From JABWAJ01 sp046153985 (GTDB lineage: Bacteria; Bacteroidota; Bacteroidia; Chitinophagales; Saprospiraceae), in assembly GCA_046153985.1 (NCBI GenBank), contig JBJXFD010000508.1, positions 1 through 21,312 on the forward strand: a stretch of 21,312 nucleotides of DNA, in the 5' to 3' direction. Positions 7,780 to 13,526 of this stretch are shown here, piece after piece; position 1 is the first letter of the stretch, and each line of letters opens with the position of its first letter. The position numbers and the translations under genes are program-made. The notes under the pieces are model-generated. The model was not told the DNA's origin. It saw nothing but the letters and a program-made list of their open reading frames with translations, and did not search any database.

Positions 7780-7800
7780 AACACCCTATGCGGTAAAAAA
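7780..7800. promoter_or_regulatory. Second, imperfect copy of the operator, site 2
   Basis: This site keeps ACC-N6-GGTAAAAAA, and its ATGCGGTAAAAAA half (7788-7800) matches ATGTGGTAAAAAA of site 1 in 12 of 13 bases. Over the 18-bp frame (7780-7797) 12 positions agree with site 1. The offset from site 1 is 20 bp, close to two helical turns, so two dimers could sit on one face. It lies just upstream of the expected guaB -33 region. Confidence 0.5.
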
Positions 7801-7833
7801 TAATCCCCTTCTTTAAAATTTAAACAAATTCCA

Positions 7834-7841
7834 TACCTTTG
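7834..7841 (+). promoter_or_regulatory. Candidate -7 box very close to the guaB start
   Basis: TACCTTTG is an exact TAnnTTTG match ending only 3 nt before the ATG at 7845. If used, transcription would begin at or next to the start codon and the mRNA would be leaderless or nearly so. No better box is visible further upstream. The alternative is that the match is fortuitous and an unrecognised promoter lies in the AT-rich DNA at 7805-7830. Confidence 0.4.
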
Positions 7842-7844
7842 CGC

Positions 7845-9329
7845 ATGGAAACAAAAAATTCAGACCGCAACAAGTTTCTGGGTGAAGCGCTCACCTTCGA
7901 TGACGTGCTTTTGACGCCCGGCTACTCCGAAGTCCTTCCACGCGAAGTTGACATTTCTTCACAATTTACCCGCAATCTTCGACTCAACGTACCCATTGCT
8001 TCGGCAGCGATGGACACCGTCACCGAAAGCAAATTGGCCATTGCGATCGCCCGGCAAGGCGGCATCGGGATCATCCACAAAAACATGACGATCGAGGAGC
8101 AGGCCGCGCAAGTGCGTTTGGTGAAACGCTCCGAAAGTGGCATGATTGTGGATCCGGTGACGCTAATGGAAGACGCCCTTGTCAGCGACGCGCTGTCGTT
8201 GATGCAGCAATTCAAAATTGGCGGCATTCCCATCGTCAACCAGCAAAAGCGGCTCATTGGCATCCTCACCAACCGCGATTTGCGCTTTGAAAGAAACGTA
8301 AAGCGCCCCATCCGGGAGTTAATGACGACCGGTAATCTGGTCACAGCGCCTTTGGGCACTACGCTGGAACAAGCACGCGACATTTTGCAAAGTCGAAAAA
8401 TTGAAAAGCTGCCCGTCGTTGACGACAACTACATGTTGGTGGGGTTGATTACCTATAAAGACATCATGAAGCTGCACGATTATCCGCGTTCCTGCAAAGA
8501 TTTGCTGGGCCGCCTGGTGGTTGGTGCAGCGGTTGGCGTGACGAACGACGTGATGGAACGCATCGAAGCGCTTGTGAAAGTGAGCGTGGACGTTGTAGCG
8601 GTGGACACTGCGCACGGCCATTCGAAAGGCGTACTCGACGCAGTAAAACGCATCAAAAAAGCTTACCCCGAATTGCAAATCATCGGCGGCAATGTCGCTA
8701 CCGGCGAAGGCGCCAAAGCGCTTGTGGATGCCGGCGCTGACGGAGTGAAAGTGGGCGTAGGTCCCGGAAGTATCTGCACCACACGGGTTGTAGCCGGCGT
8801 TGGCGTACCGCAATTGTCGGCCATTTACAACGCAGCAGCTGCCATCAAAGGCTCCGGGGTTCCCATCATCGGAGACGGCGGAATCCGCTACACCGGTGAC
8901 ATCGTGAAAGCCTTGGCCGCAGGCGCCAGCACCATCATGGGGGGCAGCCTTTTTGCCGGAGTGGAAGAAGCGCCGGGGGAAACCATCATTTTTGAAGGCC
9001 GAAAATTTAAAATCTACCGCGGCATGGGCTCGCTGGGCGCCATGAAGGAGGGGTCGAAAGACCGCTATTTTCAGGATGTGGAAGACGATATCCGGAAGCT
9101 CGTTCCGGAAGGCATCGAAGGCCGTGTGCCGTATAAAGGAACGGTGGAAGAAGTGATGGTGCAGTACATCGGCGGCTTGCGGGCAGGCATGGGTTATTGC
9201 GGCGCGCCAACGGTGGATGCGCTTTTTGAGCAGGCCAATTTTGTCAAAATTACCGCCTCCGGCATCCGCGAAAGCCATCCGCACAATGTGATTATTACGA
9301 AGGAAGCGCCGAATTATAGTAGCAGATAG
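7845..9329 (+). CDS. guaB: Inosine-5'-monophosphate dehydrogenase
   Basis: GuaB oxidises IMP to XMP with NAD+, the rate-limiting step to GMP. From ATG 7845 the product is 494 aa with the standard layout. The N-terminal barrel part has LTFDDVLLTPGYSEVLP. Two CBS domains (about residues 95-215) bind regulatory adenine or guanine nucleotides. The barrel then continues with the active-site loop GPGSICTTRVVAGVGVPQ, where Cys311 is the nucleophile. Further motifs are IIGDGGIRYTGDIVKALAAGA, split here between phosphate-binding loop and helix, and RGMGSLGAM in the mobile flap. A TTG two codons upstream overlaps the promoter box and is unlikely as start. It is divergent from purB across a palindromic operator. 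Confidence 0.96.
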   Translation: METKNSDRNKFLGEALTFDDVLLTPGYSEVLPREVDISSQFTRNLRLNVPIASAAMDTVTESKLAIAIARQGGIGIIHKNMTIEEQAAQVRLVKRSESGMIVDPVTLMEDALVSDALSLMQQFKIGGIPIVNQQKRLIGILTNRDLRFERNVKRPIRELMTTGNLVTAPLGTTLEQARDILQSRKIEKLPVVDDNYMLVGLITYKDIMKLHDYPRSCKDLLGRLVVGAAVGVTNDVMERIEALVKVSVDVVAVDTAHGHSKGVLDAVKRIKKAYPELQIIGGNVATGEGAKALVDAGADGVKVGVGPGSICTTRVVAGVGVPQLSAIYNAAAAIKGSGVPIIGDGGIRYTGDIVKALAAGASTIMGGSLFAGVEEAPGETIIFEGRKFKIYRGMGSLGAMKEGSKDRYFQDVEDDIRKLVPEGIEGRVPYKGTVEEVMVQYIGGLRAGMGYCGAPTVDALFEQANFVKITASGIRESHPHNVIITKEAPNYSSR

Positions 9330-9416
9330 ATCAGTGGATTCCATGCTTTCATCCCAACTTAATGACCATTTTATCTCAAAAAACGAAGGAAGCAAGGTTA
9401 AGCACTGACAAAAGTG

Positions 9417-9424
9417 TAGATTTG
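9417..9424 (+). promoter_or_regulatory. Candidate -7 box for yidC
   Basis: TAGATTTG matches TAnnTTTG exactly. It lies 61 nt before ATG 9486, implying a leader of about 55 nt. In-frame start codons at 9432 and 9438 lie at or before the expected transcription start, which supports 9486 as the real start. Confidence 0.45.
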
Positions 9425-9485
9425 CGCAGTTTTGAGAATGCCGGCTTTTCCGGGTGAAAAAATCGAACAAATAGTTCATTCAGAC

Positions 9486-11387
9486 ATGGATAGAAATACC
9501 ATTATAGGACTTTCCCTCATTTTTGCTTTGCTCGTGGTGTGGCAACAGGTGATGGCGCCTTCTGCGGAAGAAATGGAGGCGCAGCAGCGCAGTGCAGACT
9601 CGATTGCGCAGTTGGAAGCCCGCCAACAACTGCCCGACAGCTTAGCGAAACTGCCAGCAACGGACACCAATGCGCAGCAAACGCCTGCAACTGTAGTGAG
9701 CGACTCCGCAAAAACAGCCCAGGCAAGTGCTGCCTTCGGTTCTTTTGCGGCCGCAGCGGTAGGGGAAGAAAAAACCACCGTTTTGGAAAACGAGGTGATA
9801 AAGGTCAGTTTCAGCAACAAAGGCGGGCGGATTCAGGAAATTGAACTCAAGCAGTATTCCAAAGTGCTGGAAGATTCGGCGTTTGTCCAAACCAAAATTC
9901 CGGTCAAACTGCTGGAAGACAAGAAGAACAAATTCGAATACTTTTTGCCGATTGCTTCCCTTCCGGGGGGCGGGATTTCCACCGGGCAACTCTATTTTGA
10001 AGCAACGCAGGAAGGTACCGCCATTAAATTCCGTGCTTCGGCAGGAGAAGGGCGCTACTTCGAGCAGACCTATACCCTCGCGCCGAATTCGTACAAAATT
10101 GATTACGATATTCGCTTTGAGGGCCTGAACAGCCTGATTGCCAACGACGCACAGGAGATCAAACTCAACTGGGTCAACTTCCTCGATCCGATTGAAATCA
10201 ACCGGAATTACGAGCGGAACTACGCCACCGTTTATTTCAAACCCACAGAAGACGCCGCCGATTACTGTTCCTGCACCGCTGACGATACCGAAACCGCCGA
10301 TGGCCAGCCCCTGAAATGGGTGGCACACTCCAACCAGTTCTTTACCACGGGTTTGTTTGCAGATCAGCGGTTTAACGGCGCGACAATGGAAACCCAGGTG
10401 TTTGACCTGGAAAACGAAGACCTGAAGCGCCTGCGTTCCGAAGTGCGCATTCCCTACGGCCACGCAGCAAGCGAAACAATAGCGATGTCCCTCTACGCCG
10501 GACCGAACGAGTTCAAGCGGATGAAAGAGATGGGCGACTATTTTGAGGATGTGATTCCTTTCGGATGGAGCATTTTTGGTTCGATCAACCGCTGGATTAT
10601 CCGTCCGATATTTAACTTTCTGTCTTCCTTCATGGGCAGCGCGGGTTTGGTCATCCTGATCCTTACGCTGTTTGTAAAGGTGCTGGTTTTTCCGCTGTCT
10701 TACCGCATGCTCTATTCGCAGGCTAAAATGGGTGCGCTGAAACCACAGATTGAGACCCTGAAAACGAAGCACAAAGACGATCCGCAGCAGGTGCAGATGG
10801 AAACGATGAAAATGTACCGCGAATTCGGGGTAAACCCGTTGGGTGGTTGTTTTCCGATGTTGTTGCAAATGCCGATCTGGTTTGCACTATACCGCTTCTT
10901 CCCGGCGTCCATCGAGTTTCGACAGTCGAGTTTCCTTTGGGCAACCGACTTGTCTTCTTATGATGTAATTGCCCGGCTGCCGTTTGAAATTCCATTAGGA
11001 TTTGGTTCCCACATCAGCTTGTTTACGATCCTCTGGGCGGCGACCACGCTGATCTATACCTATTACAATACCAAGCACATGGACTTCTCGGCCAACCCGG
11101 CCATGAAGTGGATGCAGTACATCATGCCGATCCTGTTCCTCGGGTTTTTCAATAGCTTCGCTTCGGGTTTGACCTGTTACCTGCTGTTCAGCAACGTGAT
11201 CAACATTGGCCAAACCATAGTCACCAACAAGTTCCTCATTGATCAGGAGAAGATCAAAGCGCTGTTGGAACGAAACAAAGCAAAGCCCAAAAAGAAATCG
11301 GCTTTTGCCGAACGCCTTGAAAATGCCATGAAAGAGCAACAACGCGTTGCGGCAGAACGCGATCAGACCAAAAAGAAAAAGAAGTAA
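9486..11387 (+). CDS. yidC: Membrane protein insertase YidC
   Basis: YidC inserts and folds inner-membrane proteins, alone or with SecYEG. From ATG 9486 the product is 633 aa, usual for Bacteroidota. The N-terminus MDRNTIIGLSLIFALLVVWQ is the first membrane anchor. It is followed by a Gln/Ala-rich linker, a large periplasmic beta domain (about residues 85-365), and the conserved 60KD_IMP core with five membrane segments. That core shows RMLYSQAKMGALKPQ, GVNPLGGCFPMLLQMPIWFALY and FNSFASGLTCYLLFSNVI. The tail is strongly basic and ends in a run of lysines, as expected for ribosome contact. guaB lies 156 nt upstream on the same strand, and a clear terminator follows. Confidence 0.96.
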   Translation: MDRNTIIGLSLIFALLVVWQQVMAPSAEEMEAQQRSADSIAQLEARQQLPDSLAKLPATDTNAQQTPATVVSDSAKTAQASAAFGSFAAAAVGEEKTTVLENEVIKVSFSNKGGRIQEIELKQYSKVLEDSAFVQTKIPVKLLEDKKNKFEYFLPIASLPGGGISTGQLYFEATQEGTAIKFRASAGEGRYFEQTYTLAPNSYKIDYDIRFEGLNSLIANDAQEIKLNWVNFLDPIEINRNYERNYATVYFKPTEDAADYCSCTADDTETADGQPLKWVAHSNQFFTTGLFADQRFNGATMETQVFDLENEDLKRLRSEVRIPYGHAASETIAMSLYAGPNEFKRMKEMGDYFEDVIPFGWSIFGSINRWIIRPIFNFLSSFMGSAGLVILILTLFVKVLVFPLSYRMLYSQAKMGALKPQIETLKTKHKDDPQQVQMETMKMYREFGVNPLGGCFPMLLQMPIWFALYRFFPASIEFRQSSFLWATDLSSYDVIARLPFEIPLGFGSHISLFTILWAATTLIYTYYNTKHMDFSANPAMKWMQYIMPILFLGFFNSFASGLTCYLLFSNVINIGQTIVTNKFLIDQEKIKALLERNKAKPKKKSAFAERLENAMKEQQRVAAERDQTKKKKK

Positions 11388-11413
11388 AAACAGGTTTAGG
11401 CCATTGGCTTCAT

Positions 11414-11455
11414 AAAAAAAGAGTCGTTCTGAACATCGGGACGGCTCTTTTTTTT
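11414..11455 (+). terminator. Rho-independent terminator after yidC
   Basis: GAGTCGT (11421-11427) pairs with ACGGCTC (11441-11447), with one G-U pair and a 13-nt loop. A run of T follows the stem and a run of A precedes it, so the stem can be extended by A-U pairs and the structure could work in both directions. Confidence 0.8.
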
Positions 11456-11503
11456 AAAATTTCGTATATTCCCGTTTGCAAAAGCTATAAACCACGCGCC
11501 GTT

Positions 11504-12304
11504 ATGAATCAAACCGCTGAAAATACTACAAGCCATAAAGTGCTGTACCTGTTGAATATCGTTGCCCTGGCAGCAGTATTGTACCTCAATTATTTAGCGA
11601 ATGCTTTGCCGCTCAATGGCCGCACGCCCGGGGAGCTTTCTGATTTGTATCCCAATTTGTTTGTGCCTGCTGGCCTGACCTTCTCCATTTGGGGCATCAT
11701 TTATCTGTGGATACTGATCTGGGCGGGTATGCAGGGTATTGCATTGCTGACCGGAAAACAGGCGCCAGGAGTAGCCAAAGCAGGTTGGTGGTTTATAGCA
11801 ACTTGTGTGCTCAACATTGGCTGGCTTTTTGCCTGGCATTGGGAGCAATTGCTGCTTTCGGTGGGTGTTATGATCGCGCTTTTGTATTGTTTGGTGCGGC
11901 TCAATCAGGCGATCGGCAATGGCGTGTCGGCAGACAGTCAATGGGAAAAATGGACCGCTCACCTCGTTTTTGGATTGTACCAGGGGTGGATCACCGTGGC
12001 GTTGATTGCCAACGTGACGACGTTGCTCGTTGGATCGGGATGGAAAGGCGGCATGTTGTCTGAATCAGACTGGGCCATTATTATGGTGGAAGTCGGTGCG
12101 GCGCTTGCAGTGTTCATGGTCTGGCGTTTCAACCATTTATTTCATGGCGTAGCCGTCATCTGGGCGTTATATGGCATCTACCTTAAACGCATGGCAGAAG
12201 GCGACGGCAGCGATTCTACTTATGTGGCTTGGGCTGCAATTGCAGGTATGGCACTTGTTGCAGGCTTCGTTGTTTTGAATGTGCGGAAGTGGTGGAGGTA
12301 TTGA
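11504..12304 (+). CDS. Trp-rich polytopic membrane protein, TspO/MBR-like
   Basis: The 266-aa product is almost entirely membrane-embedded, with about eight hydrophobic segments (near residues 13-31, 54-80, 93-110, 115-132, 150-172, 187-204, 206-224 and 238-257). It is rich in Trp, with FSIWGIIYLWILIW, GWWFIATCVLNIGWLFAWHW and WRFNHLFHGVAVIWALY. A conserved-looking segment ELSDLYPNLFVPAGLTFSIWG precedes the second helix. It resembles proteins usually annotated as tryptophan-rich sensory protein, related to TspO/MBR. It is longer than classical five-helix TspO of about 160 aa, so the porphyrin/cholesterol-binding function should not be assumed. The gene starts 49 nt after the yidC terminator and is likely monocistronic. 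I see no convincing promoter box. Confidence 0.6.
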   Translation: MNQTAENTTSHKVLYLLNIVALAAVLYLNYLANALPLNGRTPGELSDLYPNLFVPAGLTFSIWGIIYLWILIWAGMQGIALLTGKQAPGVAKAGWWFIATCVLNIGWLFAWHWEQLLLSVGVMIALLYCLVRLNQAIGNGVSADSQWEKWTAHLVFGLYQGWITVALIANVTTLLVGSGWKGGMLSESDWAIIMVEVGAALAVFMVWRFNHLFHGVAVIWALYGIYLKRMAEGDGSDSTYVAWAAIAGMALVAGFVVLNVRKWWRY

Positions 12305-12628
12305 AAAAGGATAAAGGGAAAAGGATAAAGAGGGGTTGTTCGTTGAGCGTTGTTGGTTGGTCGTTAGGTTTCGGTTCAGAAAAGATTGGTGGTTCTTTGG
12401 GTTGTTCGTTGGCCGTTGTTGGTTGTTCGTTTGTCAGCTGGCTGAGTGCAATCAAAATGGATTCGAAGCGAAAATTTAACTGTGTTGTCGGTTTATGCCG
12501 GGAAACGAAAACATCCTCCGAATATCAAACTAAACGATCAACTTACAACGATCAACGAACAACAAATTTCCCAGACTCCGCATCCTCAAATACTCGCATA
12601 CTTAAATCCTCATATACATCCGATTGAC
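12305..12628. repeat. 324-nt non-coding spacer with low-complexity direct and inverted repeats
   Basis: Two 32-nt copies of a GTTGTTCGTTG-rich sequence lie at 12334-12365 and 12400-12431 and agree at 29 of 32 positions. An inverted copy is at 12533-12563 and agrees with the complement of the first at 27 of 31 positions. The 100-nt stretch between direct and inverted copies holds nothing I recognise. Open frames across the repeats (for example one giving NEQPTT-like peptides on the minus strand) come from base composition and do not look like real genes. Confidence 0.65.
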
Positions 12629-13111
12629 ATGACAAAAAAACACTTCCTTTCCCTGACCTTGTTAGTTTTGGGGATGGCGCCCGTTGTTGCGCAGCCATTC
12701 ACCCAAAAAGATTTTGACCAGCTACATGTCCTCACCGGCGCCTGGACCTTAACGAACAAAAGGGGCGTCTTGCACGAAGTTTGGCGCAAGAAAGCAGCCG
12801 ACCAGCTGACCGGAGTCAGCTTTTTGGTGCAAGGAAAGGACACGATCCCACAGGAAAACATTGTTTTGCAGCTGCGGGAGGGAAACATTACCTATACGCC
12901 AACGACTGTTCATCAAAATGAAGGTTTGCCCGTCGTTTTTACTTTAATCAGTGTAGAAAACGGGCTTTTCATTTTTGAAAACAAGGCGCATGATTTCCCG
13001 CAACGGATTGGCTATCAAATCCCAAAAGACTCCCTGCTCAACGCATACATTGAAGGGCCAACGCCAAACGGGATGAAAAAAATACCATTTAACTATACCC
13101 GAATAGAATAA
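12629..13111 (+). CDS. Exported DUF6265-like protein
   Basis: The 160-aa product has a signal peptide (MTKKHFLSLTLLVLGMAPVVA, cleavage before QPF). The mature part follows a lipocalin-like pattern of unknown-function proteins: LHVLTGAWTL near the start, then HEVWRKK, LTGVSFLVQGKDTI, ENIVLQLREGNITYTP, and ENKAHDFPQRIGYQIPKD. This order matches the DUF6265 family as I remember it (a conserved G-W, an E-x-W, and F-x-N-x-x-HDFPxxIxY). Its ligand and role are unknown. An in-frame start at 12446 would run through the repeat region and is rejected. It is followed directly by the 13117-13258 element. Confidence 0.75.
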   Translation: MTKKHFLSLTLLVLGMAPVVAQPFTQKDFDQLHVLTGAWTLTNKRGVLHEVWRKKAADQLTGVSFLVQGKDTIPQENIVLQLREGNITYTPTTVHQNEGLPVVFTLISVENGLFIFENKAHDFPQRIGYQIPKDSLLNAYIEGPTPNGMKKIPFNYTRIE

Positions 13112-13116
13112 AAAAA

Positions 13117-13258
13117 GGGGTGTACAGAAGGGTTGAATTCGCAAAAACGGACGTTTGCCGGCAGACAAACTAAAACTGATTCTTTTTTCCCATGGCTTAA
13201 TAGAAGAGAACCGATTTACCAATTTTCGTTTCCGCAAATTCAACTGATCGTACACCCC
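13117..13258. mobile_element. 142-bp MITE-like element with imperfect terminal inverted repeats
   Basis: GGGGTGTAC at 13117-13125 and GTACACCCC at 13250-13258 are perfect inverted ends. After 6 and 5 unrelated bases the match resumes: GTTGAATTCGCAAAAACG on the left agrees with the complement of the right end at 15 of 18 positions. Each arm is therefore about 33 bp. No transposase frame lies inside and no target-site duplication is visible. It begins 5 nt after the DUF6265-like stop codon, so a large RNA hairpin acting as a 3' end is an alternative. Confidence 0.55.
13153..13170. repeat. Small palindrome inside the MITE-like element
   Basis: GTTTG (13153-13157) and CAAAC (13166-13170) flank an 8-nt loop. 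The core TGCCGGCAGACA shares 11 of 12 bases with the palindrome at 2902-2923. Confidence 0.45.
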
Positions 13259-13362
13259 GGATGTTGTAAATTTGTTTCGATTTTGTTCATAGTGTTTGCT
13301 ACTCGAGACACCATTATAACATCTTTCAAGTGCAGGCATTGCTGCCGCGGTGTTTGGGTCTT

Positions 13363-13386
13363 AACCTAATTCAGGTTCAAAACCTG
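13363..13386. promoter_or_regulatory. Two mutually exclusive short hairpins
   Basis: AACCT (13363-13367) can pair with AGGTT (13373-13377). The same AGGTT, with one more base, can instead pair with AACCTG (13381-13386) around a 3-nt loop. The rest of the non-coding stretch from 13259 to 13412 holds nothing else I recognise. The second hairpin superficially resembles a tRNA T-arm, but no tRNA can be folded around it. Confidence 0.25.
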
Positions 13387-13412
13387 CGACAAATTTATAT
13401 CTCTCTTTTCCA

Positions 13413-13420
13413 TATCTTTC
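13413..13420 (+). promoter_or_regulatory. Weak candidate -7 box for the sensor kinase operon
   Basis: TATCTTTC differs from TAnnTTTG only in the last base. It lies 24 nt upstream of the 22-bp palindrome and 107 nt before the start codon. If used, the palindrome would lie in the early transcribed region. Confidence 0.3.
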
Positions 13421-13443
13421 CTGTTGGCATCAGCTTTTCCAAA

Positions 13444-13465
13444 AAACTATACGATCGTATAGTTT
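13444..13465. promoter_or_regulatory. Perfect 22-bp palindrome upstream of the sensor kinase gene: putative operator
   Basis: AAACTATACGA (13444-13454) is followed directly by its exact reverse complement (13455-13465). It stands 61 nt before the kinase start in A-rich DNA. The absence of a loop and the weak A/T stem ends make a regulator-binding site more likely than a terminator, although a T run follows on the minus strand. TetR-type dimers bind sites of this size and symmetry; no such regulator is encoded nearby. Confidence 0.5.
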
Positions 13466-13526
13466 AAAAAAAAATGCCGCTCGTTATGAAGTTTCCACCT
13501 AATTTTCAGAGAACTTTGAATTTGGA

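Noticed and set aside
8319..9479. Long minus-strand open frame (386 codons) opposite guaB
   Set aside because: It lies opposite the well-supported guaB and is rich in His, Arg and Phe as expected from an antisense frame; no family resemblance.
9642..10868. Long minus-strand open frame (408 codons) opposite yidC
   Set aside because: It is an antisense shadow of a conserved gene with no recognisable domains.
12216..12455. Minus-strand open frame encoding NEQPTT-like repeats
   Set aside because: It overlaps the end of the TspO-like gene and is created by the GTTGTTCGTTG repeats.
12446..12628. 61-residue upstream extension of the DUF6265-like gene
   Set aside because: It crosses the inverted repeat copy and would bury the signal peptide that starts at 12629.
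13372..13386. Possible tRNA T-arm (CAGGTTCAAAACCTG)
   Set aside because: No acceptor, D-arm or anticodon arm can be placed at the required distance, and the loop ends in a purine where a pyrimidine is expected.
13444..13465. Palindrome as an intrinsic terminator
   Set aside because: On the plus strand it is followed by A, not T. On the minus strand a T run follows, but no minus-strand gene lies upstream that would need it, so an operator is preferred.
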